Origin: a candidate division Zixibacteria bacterium HGW-Zixibacteria-1
GTDB lineage: Bacteria > Zixibacteria > MSB-5A5 > GN15 > PGXB01
Direction: 5' to 3'
Assembly: GCA_002838945.1 (NCBI GenBank)
Contig: PGXB01000004.1
Span: 62,001 to 126,000, forward strand
DNA length: 64,000 nt
In this document: one piece after another, positions 25,490-34,301 of the stretch
Numbering within the stretch: position 1 is the first letter of the stretch
Layout of the letters: each line of letters starts with the position of its first letter
The notes under the pieces: model-generated
Database searches by the model: none
Told to the model about the DNA's origin: nothing
What the model saw: only the letters and a program-made list of their open reading frames with translations
Program-made: the position numbers and the translations under genes

Positions 25490-28299
25490 CAAAAATTCCA
25501 ACCAAAGAAAAAGTCAAAGTTCGTGTTTTTGCTGACTGTCTTGAAATCAGTGGTCCGGGCAAAATCGAAACGGAAGACGACAAATCTTCCCAGTGCGATG
25601 CGAAAGCCGGTGCCGAATGATCCCAATAGATTCTCATCGAAATCATCGGTAAGCAGACGGAACTGCCGGTCGGTTATATATCCGGTATCGAAGAAAACGG
25701 CACCGCGGATAGCCTGGAAGCCGATTCCGCCGATAGGCAGGCCTATGTACAAATTATCGATGAGCGGAAAGCGCAGTTCATTGGAGGCAAAGGCAATATT
25801 CCGGGCATAAAAAGCACGGCGGTTATATCCGCGGAACGACCAGCTTCCGCCGAAATAAATGCGCTGAGGTTCGATTCCGGTTGAGGAGTACACGAAGAAA
25901 CGCGAGGCATAGGCCGAGTATTTCCCCAAACGCAGGTAATTGCGAATGTCGATCAGACCGATGCGGTTGTACTGCCGTCCCTGCTCCAGCCGCGTGGTGA
26001 GACCGAAAGTCAAGTTGTATCGGTGGCCCTCGATCGGTCCGGAAATATCCCAGAGGGAATTGTCGGAGACGATGGACACATAATTGGTCATCATGGCACC
26101 TTTGCGCCGGAACTGGAAGAGCCATTTGTCACGGTCGGAATACCTGATATAAGTGGTCGTCTCCAGGCGGTTGAAACGCGACAAAGGATAATTCACATAA
26201 GCCAGGCCGCCGAGCTGACGCTCGAAATAATATCCGTCATAGTCGTTAAAATATTCGTCGTAAAGATGATAAATTCCCCCGCCCCAGTTAAGGCGATGTT
26301 TCTTGTTGATATAGGTCACGGCAAAATTGAAACTGGACAGGAAGTCATCCTTCGTTTCGGCGGTGTTGGTGAGAAGCAAATAAAACGCATTATCGCCGAG
26401 CATATCCGAGAGAGCCACCTGCAGTCCACCGAGGGAGCCATAAACCGGATCATATGATATGGCCGACTGGGCTATGTCCAGTGAGTATTCGGTTTTATAT
26501 CTGACCGATGATTTGAATGTTTTGCTGCTGAGTTTCCCGGGGCGCCACTGGGCCCGGCCCTGAGGCAGAGAATCAGCGGCAAGAAGCATGGTGTCGCTGA
26601 TACCAACGCGATATATATGCGAGCCGAAATCCTGGTATCCGGAAAATAAAAGATTCTTCTTGTCGGGAGTCAGTCGAGGATCATAGGCCCCGGTCAAAAG
26701 GGCGGTCACTCTGTTTATGGATCCGTCATTGTTAAGGCGATAAATGTTAAAGGCGCCGTCCCGATCAGATGAGAAATAGATGCCTTCTTCCGAGACATCG
26801 GGAGTGATATCGCGCCAGCGTCCGGAAGTCAACTGTCTCGGGGCGCCGCCTCCCGCCGCGACAATAAATAAGTTAATGGCGCCGGCATCGCCCTCAACCG
26901 AGCGGTCGGAGGCGAAAACGATGGAGTCGCCGGCAAGCGTGAAAACCGGGTCCTTGTCCAGATAGAAATCCTTGGTGACACGCTTGAGGTCGCCGTTATT
27001 GAGATTCAGAGTATAAATATCGGTAATGCCGGATCGTCTGGCCCCACTGAAGACGGCCAGCTTGCCATTGGGCGAAAAGCGCGGCGATGAAATTTCGGCC
27101 AGTTCAGGGATTTCATATTTTTCTTTGATCCGGCGTCTCTCCAGATCATACAAGTAGAGAACATCGGCCTCTTTGGATTTGGATGAAAAAAGAATCATGC
27201 CGTCATCATTGGCATCGATACCGCTTTGCAGGAGATGCAACGATTCAAAACTGGCCGATCGTCCGCCTTTTAGCAACGTATAGAGTTTCTTTTTTTCACC
27301 GGCCGGGGGCATCATATATATCCCTGAATAACCCCGCTTGTTGGCTTTGAAAATGATCCACTCCCCCGACTTGTCGCCGTCTTTGAGTTCGATGGGGACC
27401 CCTTTGAGCGAATAGCCGTCCTTGGTCAGTTGTTTTGCTTCGCGCTTGGCGAGGCCGGCATCGGCGATCTGCGGGAAATATCTTTTCTTAAGATGATATT
27501 CCCATTTTTCGGAAATATCTTTCTGCGAATCGCCCAATGTGTAGCGAACAACTTCTTCGAAGTTGGCGCCTTTCCACCAGTTTTCGAAGATAAGGATAAG
27601 TTTGTCGGAACCGTAGTAGTCGTTTATAAATTCGCAAATGGATTGACCGAGTTTGTACATGAAAAAGGTGCCGGAAATTTCATAGAGCCGCGAAATGGGA
27701 AACAATTTTCCGGAAAGCACCATATCCTTCAGGATCATGTCGGCTTCGCTGTCCCATTCGGTTGACCAGTATTCGGCGATTCCCTCGATAAACCACAACG
27801 GCGGCGAAGCGAGCCGGGCCAGTCTTTGCTTGGACATGACCGATTCCAGTTTGGAAATGGTGAAGACATGCACCAGTTCGTGCCGAATGACATGGGCAAA
27901 ACTGTAATAGGAGCCATGGAACGGCACAACGACGCGCCCCTTGAGAAATTCGGTGAAGCCGCCCACCGATTCCGGCAGAAGACTCGGTATGACATTGGTC
28001 TGGGCGAAATAGTTGGGCGAACTGTAAATAATCAGGGGGATCTTGCGATAGACCTCATGCTTGAATTTGGCCGCAAGTTCTTTATAGCCATCCTCGGCGA
28101 TGCGGGCTGCGATCTCACCCAGTTCCTCTTCTTCGGCATAGAAGAAAATCCGGAAATGATCGGTTTCCATCACCTGCCAGTCGAAATTGGTGTACTGCAC
28201 CTTATTCTGCCCGAAATAAAACTGGGAGTTAGCAGCCGCCGGCAGTAAAATGAGAATTACTGCAAGGGCCAGGAGGTATTTTAACGTCGAGGTAATCAT
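25489..28299 (-). CDS. Zinc metalloprotease - beta-propeller - BamA-like barrel fusion
   Basis: 936 residues from the ATG at 28299. A signal peptide (LLALAVILILLPAAANS) is followed by a peptidase-MA-like domain with HELVH at 140-144 and WFIEGIAEYW, where Glu172 is the likely third zinc ligand. Residues about 310-600 contain WD40/PD40-like propeller blades (SPRFSPNGKLAVFSGAR, DPVFTLAGDSIVFASDRS, GIYFSSDRDGAFNIYRL, DPRLTPDKKNLLFSGYQ). From about 610 to the end is a surface-antigen/BamA-type barrel with SFRGYNRRA near 823 and a terminal Phe. This predicts a protease tethered outside or under the outer membrane by its own barrel. It is coupled to the BamB-like gene. Substrate and function are unknown. 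Confidence 0.82.
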   Translation of the reverse strand: MITSTLKYLLALAVILILLPAAANSQFYFGQNKVQYTNFDWQVMETDHFRIFFYAEEEELGEIAARIAEDGYKELAAKFKHEVYRKIPLIIYSSPNYFAQTNVIPSLLPESVGGFTEFLKGRVVVPFHGSYYSFAHVIRHELVHVFTISKLESVMSKQRLARLASPPLWFIEGIAEYWSTEWDSEADMILKDMVLSGKLFPISRLYEISGTFFMYKLGQSICEFINDYYGSDKLILIFENWWKGANFEEVVRYTLGDSQKDISEKWEYHLKKRYFPQIADAGLAKREAKQLTKDGYSLKGVPIELKDGDKSGEWIIFKANKRGYSGIYMMPPAGEKKKLYTLLKGGRSASFESLHLLQSGIDANDDGMILFSSKSKEADVLYLYDLERRRIKEKYEIPELAEISSPRFSPNGKLAVFSGARRSGITDIYTLNLNNGDLKRVTKDFYLDKDPVFTLAGDSIVFASDRSVEGDAGAINLFIVAAGGGAPRQLTSGRWRDITPDVSEEGIYFSSDRDGAFNIYRLNNDGSINRVTALLTGAYDPRLTPDKKNLLFSGYQDFGSHIYRVGISDTMLLAADSLPQGRAQWRPGKLSSKTFKSSVRYKTEYSLDIAQSAISYDPVYGSLGGLQVALSDMLGDNAFYLLLTNTAETKDDFLSSFNFAVTYINKKHRLNWGGGIYHLYDEYFNDYDGYYFERQLGGLAYVNYPLSRFNRLETTTYIRYSDRDKWLFQFRRKGAMMTNYVSIVSDNSLWDISGPIEGHRYNLTFGLTTRLEQGRQYNRIGLIDIRNYLRLGKYSAYASRFFVYSSTGIEPQRIYFGGSWSFRGYNRRAFYARNIAFASNELRFPLIDNLYIGLPIGGIGFQAIRGAVFFDTGYITDRQFRLLTDDFDENLLGSFGTGFRIALGRFVVFRFDFARTTDFKTVSKNTNFDFFFGWNF

Positions 28300-28456
28300 A
28301 ATAAAGTCATAATACAACTCAAGCGCCCTTTAAAACAAGGGTTCTCGAGTGTTGGTTCCATATAATAATAATCGCACAAGCTATGCATAATAACACATTA
28401 ATATTTTATCGGTCTTTAAATAATATGTCTGAATGATGTCAGTCATTAATCGGCCC

Positions 28457-29446
28457 TCATTGAATTATATTCAAATCATGGCTGCAGTTTTTACATTTAC
28501 CGTTTTCGAGTTCCAATATTTCGATATGATAACCGCTTCGGCAAATAAGCCGCTCCTTACATTGGGGGCAAAAGGTGTCCGATCTGTCCGGGATCCTGAC
28601 ATTTCCAAGATATACGAAATCCAATTTTTTTGAAGAGATTTCATAGGCCCGCATCAGTTTTTGCACGGATGTGGGCGGATTGTTCATCTTGTAAGTGGGA
28701 TAATAGGCGGAAAAATGCAGTGGAATATGTGTCGAAACTGAGGCTACAAAGTCGCTGATCGCTTCAAAATCATGATCGGAATCGTTCAGGCCGGTTATGA
28801 CCAGATTGGTTATTTCAATTTTCACCCCGGCTTCGTGGAAATGCTTGATATTATCCAGAACCGGCTGCAGTTTTCCTTTGCAGATTCGCTTATAAAAATC
28901 GGGGCTCATGCTCTTGAGATCAACATTGGCGGCATCGATCAGAGGGAGCAATTCCATGAGCGGTTTCTCATTGATGTAGCCATTGGTGACAAGAACATTT
29001 TTGAGTCCGGCATCTTTGATCAATTTCCCGGCCTCCCTGATATATTCAAACCAGATCAGCGGTTCGGTATAAGTGTAGGCAATACCGATGGAGCCGTTGC
29101 GGCCGGCCAGATTGACCAGATCGGGCGGAGCGACGAACCGGGTTGGAACATGCCCCTGCGAAATTTCCCAGTTCTGGCAGTTACTGCAGTTAAGATTGCA
29201 ACCGTTGGGACCGGTCGAGAAAATGGCCTTGCCGGGGTGGAAATGATACAGCGGCTTCTTTTCGACCGGATCATAGCAGGCGCTGACCAGTTCCCCAAAG
29301 TTGTCCGTCATTAACTTGCCATTGGAATTAAACCGCGAACCGCAGATACCGATTTTGCCCTCGGTGAGGAGACATTCTGCGGGACAAAGATGACAGCGGA
29401 CCTTGCCGCCGTCAAGTAACTCCGAATATGCCGCATCAACTATCAT
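28457..29446 (-). CDS. amrS: AmmeMemoRadiSam-system radical SAM enzyme
   Basis: 329 residues. The radical SAM cluster motif is Cys83-x3-Cys87-x2-Cys90 (CNLNCSNC), in the family context DPVEKKPLYHFHPGK ... GPNGCNLNCSNCQNW. N-terminal CHLCPAEC and C-terminal CPQC/CKNC pairs add metal sites. Radical SAM enzymes cleave SAM to a 5'-deoxyadenosyl radical; the substrate of this family is not settled. Usual partners are AMMECR1 and MEMO proteins, and none is seen here. The ATG at 29446 is chosen over a GTG at 29464; it overlaps the end of the glycosyltransferase gene by 11 bases. The gene symbol follows common annotation practice. Confidence 0.85.
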   Translation of the reverse strand: MIVDAAYSELLDGGKVRCHLCPAECLLTEGKIGICGSRFNSNGKLMTDNFGELVSACYDPVEKKPLYHFHPGKAIFSTGPNGCNLNCSNCQNWEISQGHVPTRFVAPPDLVNLAGRNGSIGIAYTYTEPLIWFEYIREAGKLIKDAGLKNVLVTNGYINEKPLMELLPLIDAANVDLKSMSPDFYKRICKGKLQPVLDNIKHFHEAGVKIEITNLVITGLNDSDHDFEAISDFVASVSTHIPLHFSAYYPTYKMNNPPTSVQKLMRAYEISSKKLDFVYLGNVRIPDRSDTFCPQCKERLICRSGYHIEILELENGKCKNCSHDLNIIQ

Positions 29447-31028
29447 CGCCGCTGATTCCTCCACCCCTCACCACATATTTTACGGCTTCATGGAAGTTTT
29501 CGGTGATTATTTCCGGGCCAAGCACATAAGGAATCTGCAACAGTTTTTCTTCCTGTTTGCCGAAACCGGTCCGGACAAGAATCCCGCGTCCGCCCGAGAC
29601 TGCGGCCAATTGAATGTCGGTCATTTTATCACCAATGACAAAGGAGTTAAAGGGATTAATATTGTGCCGCAGGCAGGCCAGTTCCAGCATCCCCGCCGAC
29701 GGTTTTCGACAGGAACATTCGATTGCATATTGAGGCAACTCGCCCTTGATATAATGCGGGCAATAGTGAATCTCGTCGATGGGCGCCCCTGATGAGGCAA
29801 AGATATCGAGCACCCTCTGGTTGACCAGCCGCACCATTTCCTCGTCATAATATCCGCGGGCGACTCCTGACTGATTGGTGAGTCCAATAATTTTGTACCC
29901 GGCATCGCGAGCCATTCGAACCGATTCCACCGCTTTGTACTCGGGTTCAACTTCACCCGGATCGCGAAGGTATCCTTTTTCCCTGATCAGGGTGCCGTCC
30001 CGGTCGATAAATAAAGCCTTCTCTCCCCCGGTTTTTGACTTTATTCGTTCCGTAACCTTCTCCATGACATCATCAATTGAAATTCGGTCAAAGCAGTACT
30101 GGTGGTCGCGATAGCAGGCCCGCCTTCCATGCAATGAACAGGGTCGGCATGGTTCGTCCACCTGCATGATGCAATCACGCAGGCCGCGCGGTGAAAAACC
30201 GAGAGTCGGGTGGGTCGGGCCAAACAGGGCAATGACCGGGGTTCCGACGGCCGAACCGATATGCGCCAGCGCCGAGTCGTTACAGATTAGCAGGTCGGTT
30301 CCGGCGATAATCTGCGCCAGTTCGGCGAGTTCGGCATTGACGAATATTTTCAGCCTGTCGAGCGGTATTTCATCCCGCAGCGACTCCATCTGTTCATCAA
30401 TATCAGCCAATAATAGAACGACGTTGGCCGGGTTACGTTTAAATATTTCCAGAGATAGCTTGCGGAAGCGGTCAGGCGGCCACTGTTTCGACGGAAACGA
30501 GGCCCCCGGCGCGATGGCGATGTGCGGCAGTGATTCGGTCAGATCAAAGTCCATACGCTCGGAAGGTTTCAGCCGGATTACCGGGCGCCGGGCATAGATG
30601 CGGCTGCCGGCTTTTTGAACGGCCATATTGTACAGGTCGATCGTGTGCGGGGGATCGGGGTTCAGTTTATGCAACCTGACGGATGCCCACCGCTCAAAGC
30701 GGCGTTTGGGATATTGCACTTTGACACCGGCGGCGATATGTTTCATAAGATATTTTGAACGGAGGTTGCCGTGCAGATCGACAATCATGTCGAAACCGAT
30801 TTTGTCCAGATGTTCCGCCATCCGAAACAGGTCTCTTAATGAAGCATGAGCCGGGAACTCGATGATCTCATCCACCCCGGAAAACATCGAGGCCAGTTTG
30901 GCGATTTTCGATCGTGTTAATAATAAGATTCTGGCGCCGGGATTCGATATTTTTAAATTCAGAATAGCGGGCGAGGTCAGGACAACATCGCCGATCGCCC
31001 CGAGTCTGATAACAAGTATCCGTTTCAT
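29436..31028 (-). CDS. GT9 heptosyltransferase fused to GmhB-like HAD phosphatase
   Basis: 530 residues with two enzymes in one chain. Residues 1-330 are a GT9 (LPS heptosyltransferase-type) domain: MKRILVIRLGAIGDVVLT, HIAIAPGASFPSKQWPPDRF, LICNDSALAHIGSAVGTP. Residues 337-510 are a HAD phosphatase of the D,D-heptose 1,7-bisphosphate type with nucleophile motif DRDGT (Asp342, Asp344), zinc ligands Cys423, His425, Cys438 and Cys440, and GDKMTD at 466-471. The first would transfer a heptose and the second make the heptose 1-phosphate precursor, both for the LPS core. ATG at 31028 lies five bases after the uppP stop. A fusion of these two activities is unusual and worth noting. Confidence 0.9.
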   Translation of the reverse strand: MKRILVIRLGAIGDVVLTSPAILNLKISNPGARILLLTRSKIAKLASMFSGVDEIIEFPAHASLRDLFRMAEHLDKIGFDMIVDLHGNLRSKYLMKHIAAGVKVQYPKRRFERWASVRLHKLNPDPPHTIDLYNMAVQKAGSRIYARRPVIRLKPSERMDFDLTESLPHIAIAPGASFPSKQWPPDRFRKLSLEIFKRNPANVVLLLADIDEQMESLRDEIPLDRLKIFVNAELAELAQIIAGTDLLICNDSALAHIGSAVGTPVIALFGPTHPTLGFSPRGLRDCIMQVDEPCRPCSLHGRRACYRDHQYCFDRISIDDVMEKVTERIKSKTGGEKALFIDRDGTLIREKGYLRDPGEVEPEYKAVESVRMARDAGYKIIGLTNQSGVARGYYDEEMVRLVNQRVLDIFASSGAPIDEIHYCPHYIKGELPQYAIECSCRKPSAGMLELACLRHNINPFNSFVIGDKMTDIQLAAVSGGRGILVRTGFGKQEEKLLQIPYVLGPEIITENFHEAVKYVVRGGGISGDDS

Positions 31029-31033
31029 CGCAT

Positions 31034-31807
31034 TCAAATAAAATATATTATGCCGATTATTCCAACGACCAGGCAGTAGATACCGAAATATTTGAATTTG
31101 CCTTTCTTGATTAAATCAAGCAAGAGATAAACGGCAAAGAGTCCGGTCAAAAAAGCAATGACCGTCCCGACCGCATATTGGCCGATCAGGCCGGTATCAA
31201 TGGAGATAATTTCTCTTGACTTGAAAATAATGGCTCCGATAATGGCCGGAATCGACAACATAAAGGAATATTCGGCGGCTTCAATCGGTTTAACGCCGGC
31301 AAACAGTCCGGCTGAAATGGTCATTCCGGAACGAGATATTCCCGGAAGTATCGCCAGAGCCTGGGCAATCCCGATTAAAAGGGAGCGCGGCGCATCGATC
31401 ATCCTGGTTCCCTTGCCGAAGGAAGAGGTCAGGAGAAGCACAACACCGGTGAAGACCAGAAACATGGCCGCGGCAAAAGGAGATGCAAAAGCGCTCTCAA
31501 TCAGATTGTCAAATAAGAGGGCTATTATAGCGGCCGGGATCGTGCCCAGTATCAGATAATGAATAAATTTTCTTTCGGATTTGAGAGCCGGCGTATATAG
31601 AGCCCTGATCAAAGCAAATACCTTTTTCCTGAAATAAATAAGCACCGACATCAGGGTTCCGAAATGGACGACCAGTTCAAACATCACGCCCGGCATTTTT
31701 GCACCCAGCAGATACTCTCCCAAAACCAGGTGCCCCGATGATGAGACCGGTAAAAATTCCGTCAATCCCTGAATAATGCCAAGGATGATTGAATCAAGGT
31801 ATGTCAT
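31034..31807 (-). CDS. uppP: Undecaprenyl-diphosphatase UppP (BacA)
   Basis: 257 residues, integral membrane. The two conserved active-site motifs are present: GLTEFLPVSSSGHLVLGEYL and PGISRSGMTISAGL, with about eight hydrophobic helices. It dephosphorylates undecaprenyl diphosphate so that the lipid carrier can be reused for peptidoglycan and LPS sugar assembly; it often confers bacitracin resistance. It leads the unit with the heptosyltransferase/phosphatase fusion. Its ribosome site overlaps the stem of a terminator at 31811-31835, four bases from the ATG, which suggests regulation at this junction. Confidence 0.97.
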   Translation of the reverse strand: MTYLDSIILGIIQGLTEFLPVSSSGHLVLGEYLLGAKMPGVMFELVVHFGTLMSVLIYFRKKVFALIRALYTPALKSERKFIHYLILGTIPAAIIALLFDNLIESAFASPFAAAMFLVFTGVVLLLTSSFGKGTRMIDAPRSLLIGIAQALAILPGISRSGMTISAGLFAGVKPIEAAEYSFMLSIPAIIGAIIFKSREIISIDTGLIGQYAVGTVIAFLTGLFAVYLLLDLIKKGKFKYFGIYCLVVGIIGIIYFI

Positions 31808-31810
31808 TAC

Positions 31811-31835
31811 AAAAAGCTCCGGTCGTAACCGGAGC
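31811..31835 (-). terminator. Terminator hairpin overlapping the uppP ribosome-binding site
   Basis: GCTCCGGT pairs perfectly with ACCGGAGC around a four-base CGTA loop, and the minus strand continues TTTTTG before the uppP ATG. The 3' arm contains the CGGAG that would be the uppP Shine-Dalgarno sequence, so folding would both end transcription from the upstream gene and hide the uppP start. Confidence 0.78.
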
Positions 31836-31862
31836 CCAAATCCTTTCTGAATTCAGAGCGAC

Positions 31863-32513
31863 TTAAAACGCCCGTATGTCCATTCCCAGATAAATGCCGG
31901 TGTTGCCGTCTATCTGAAACTCGCCATAGAGATTGAAATCCTGCGTCAGCTCGAATTTAGCGCCGAAATTCAAACCGGCCTCGAAGTCGGTATTCGCATC
32001 ATGCCCATCGGGATCAACTCTTTCCATTCTCACATTCAGCCGGGCGTAAGGAACAATTTTTTGGCCTGATTTAAACCGATACGGAATCGAGCCGATGAGA
32101 TCGCCGCCAAGCTGCAACAGCGGACTGAATTCGAAATCGGCATATTCAATAAAGGCGCCGGCGGCGAGATCGAACGGATTCTTATGCAAGGTGTCTTCAT
32201 AATCCATTAATTCATACTTGAAGTCAAAACCGAGCATAATCCTGGGATCGCTCTGCGGCGCGTCGGGATCGGAAAACCCGAGTTTGAAGCGGATATCGGT
32301 ATATTCGGCCATACCGTAGGTGAAAGTCCCGTAAACCGTGGCAACATGATCGCCAAAACCGACAAAGCCGCCGAAGTATCCAACACCGGGACCGGAGGCG
32401 TCAGCAGTGGTCAGGCAGCCGGTGAACATGCCCGCCGAGCTGTCGGCCATAGCCGGCGAAAAACTTGAAGCTGCAATAAGCAAGGCGGTCAGGGCGATTA
32501 ATTTTCTTATCAT
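31863..32513 (-). CDS. Outer-membrane beta-barrel-like protein, unknown function
   Basis: 216 residues with a signal peptide (LIALTALLIAASSFSPAMA, cleavage after AMA) and a series of short amphipathic strands with Gly-rich turns (GFGDHVATVYGTFTYGMAEY, IMLGFDFKYELMDYE, AGLNFGAKFELTQDFNLYGE, GIYLGMDIRAF) ending in Phe. One Cys occurs in the mature part near residue 33. This is the appearance of a small outer-membrane barrel. It is transcribed divergently from the sodium symporter and is separated from uppP by a hairpin. I do not recognise a family. Confidence 0.72.
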   Translation of the reverse strand: MIRKLIALTALLIAASSFSPAMADSSAGMFTGCLTTADASGPGVGYFGGFVGFGDHVATVYGTFTYGMAEYTDIRFKLGFSDPDAPQSDPRIMLGFDFKYELMDYEDTLHKNPFDLAAGAFIEYADFEFSPLLQLGGDLIGSIPYRFKSGQKIVPYARLNVRMERVDPDGHDANTDFEAGLNFGAKFELTQDFNLYGEFQIDGNTGIYLGMDIRAF

Positions 32514-32634
32514 TACATTCCTCCATGAATTATTTTTTTCATTCCAAGCCTATTCATGATATTCCCCTCTCGGATTCATGTCAACAAAAAATGATACGTA
32601 ACTGGGGCGGGGCGGTTCCAAATGTCTTTTTATA

Positions 32635-32664
32635 TTGACATTAAAAGTCGTGAGTCTTTATAAT
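32635..32664 (+). promoter_or_regulatory. Sigma-70 promoter of the NSS symporter
   Basis: Perfect TTGACA (32635-32640) and perfect TATAAT (32659-32664) are separated by 18 bases, 71 bases before the symporter ATG. It is the best promoter in the window. Confidence 0.85.
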
Positions 32665-32735
32665 TTCATTTTACCGGGCAAAGGGTAATTTAACTGCTGC
32701 GAAAGTAATTTATAAATCATGCGGAGATATAAGAG

Positions 32736-34295
32736 ATGAGTAACGACAGGCAACGCTGGGGAACCAAAATAGGTGTCGTTCTGGCCGTAGCCGGCTCCGC
32801 GGTCGGCCTCGGCAATTTCCTTCGATTTCCCTCACAGGTGGGCAAATACGGCGAAGGCGCCTTTATGATACCTTATCTTATTGCGCTGGTCCTGGTCGGC
32901 ATACCGCTGATGTGGGTCGAATGGACGGCGGGTCGCTATGGCGGCGGTTTCGGTCATTCCACCGCGCCCGGTATTTTCCAGTCACTTTGGAGAAAAAGTC
33001 GTTTTATCAAATATTTCGGCATTGCCGGGATATTCGGACCCTTTCTGATATATATGTATTATGTATATATCGAATCATGGTGCCTGGCCTATGCCTATTA
33101 TTCACTCACAGGGCAGCTTGCCGGTATTACATCAAGTCAGGGCTTTATTGATTTTCTTACGTGGTACCAGGGGGTGGGCGATGCCGGAACCTTTGCCGGA
33201 ACCGTTCCGGGAGTCATCTTTTTCCTGATCACATTTTTGCTGAATATAACGGTAACATATTTCGGCATTCGCGGCGGTATCGAGAAATTATGTAATTTCG
33301 CCATGCCGCTGCTGATAGTTTTCGGTCTGGTGCTGATGATTCGGGTGATTTTGTTGTTTGCGCCGGATCCGCTGCATCCTGACTGGAGTTCCATCAACGG
33401 TCTGGGCTTTATATGGAACGCCGATCTGTCGGCGCTGAAATCGCCGAAAGTCTGGGTGGCGGCGACGGGACAAATATTTTTCACCCTGTCGGTCGGAATG
33501 GGTGTGATCCTGACTTATTCGAGCTACCTGAGAAAGAGCGATGATGTGGCTCTGTCGGGCTTGGCGGCGGCCTCGACCAATGAATTTGCAGAGGTCATTC
33601 TGGGAGGTTCGATAGTGATTCCGGCGGCCTTCATCTTTTTCGGCCCAGCCAACATTGTCGATATCGCCAACTCCGGCTCGTTCAATCTCGGCTTTGTCAC
33701 CATGCCGCAGATTTTCAATCAATTGCCGCTGGGCGCCATTTTCGGGTTTATCTGGTTTTTTATGCTGTTCCTGGCCGGGATAACTTCATCTATTTCGATA
33801 GCCCAGCCGGCGGTGGCTTTTATGGAAGATGAGTTCAATATCAAGCGGCAGAAGGCGGTCAAGATTTTCGGCGTGATTGCCTTTATTCTCTGCCAGCCGG
33901 CTCTGTGGTTCCTGCATCGCGGGGTGCTCGATGATCTCGATTTCTGGGGCGCCAATTTCGTTATTGTCGTCGGGGCCACGGTGGAAATAATTCTTCTGGC
34001 CTGGGTTTTCGGAATCGATAAGGCCTGGAAGGAACTGCATCACGGCAGCAGAATCAAGGTCCCGGGGATATTCCGGTTTATAACGAAATATATTACGCCG
34101 ACATCGTTGATTGTCCTGCTGGTGTGGTGGGTCAAGGAAGAGTGGTGGAATGTCATCACGATGAAAGGGGTCCCTGAAGAGAACTTACCCTATGTTCTGG
34201 GGACAAGACTCCTTCTGTTGGGAATCCTGGCGCTGCTGGCCTTTCTGGTTTTTCTGGCTTGGCGGCGGCGTGAAAAGAATCATTTGGAAGGCTGA
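32736..34295 (+). CDS. Sodium-dependent transporter, NSS (SNF) family
   Basis: 519 residues with about 12 transmembrane helices. The N-terminal signature WGTKIGVVLAVAGSAVGLGN-FLRFP is the sodium/substrate-binding motif of the neurotransmitter:sodium symporter fold (LeuT type). It should import an amino acid or similar solute with Na+. The tail ends in a polybasic WRRREKNHLEG. A 44-residue membrane peptide gene follows six bases downstream, the arrangement of MetP/MetS-type methionine/alanine symporters. It has a consensus promoter upstream and is the only long plus-strand gene between 15 kb and the right end. Confidence 0.95.
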   Translation: MSNDRQRWGTKIGVVLAVAGSAVGLGNFLRFPSQVGKYGEGAFMIPYLIALVLVGIPLMWVEWTAGRYGGGFGHSTAPGIFQSLWRKSRFIKYFGIAGIFGPFLIYMYYVYIESWCLAYAYYSLTGQLAGITSSQGFIDFLTWYQGVGDAGTFAGTVPGVIFFLITFLLNITVTYFGIRGGIEKLCNFAMPLLIVFGLVLMIRVILLFAPDPLHPDWSSINGLGFIWNADLSALKSPKVWVAATGQIFFTLSVGMGVILTYSSYLRKSDDVALSGLAAASTNEFAEVILGGSIVIPAAFIFFGPANIVDIANSGSFNLGFVTMPQIFNQLPLGAIFGFIWFFMLFLAGITSSISIAQPAVAFMEDEFNIKRQKAVKIFGVIAFILCQPALWFLHRGVLDDLDFWGANFVIVVGATVEIILLAWVFGIDKAWKELHHGSRIKVPGIFRFITKYITPTSLIVLLVWWVKEEWWNVITMKGVPEENLPYVLGTRLLLLGILALLAFLVFLAWRRREKNHLEG

Positions 34296-34301
34296 TTATT
34301 T

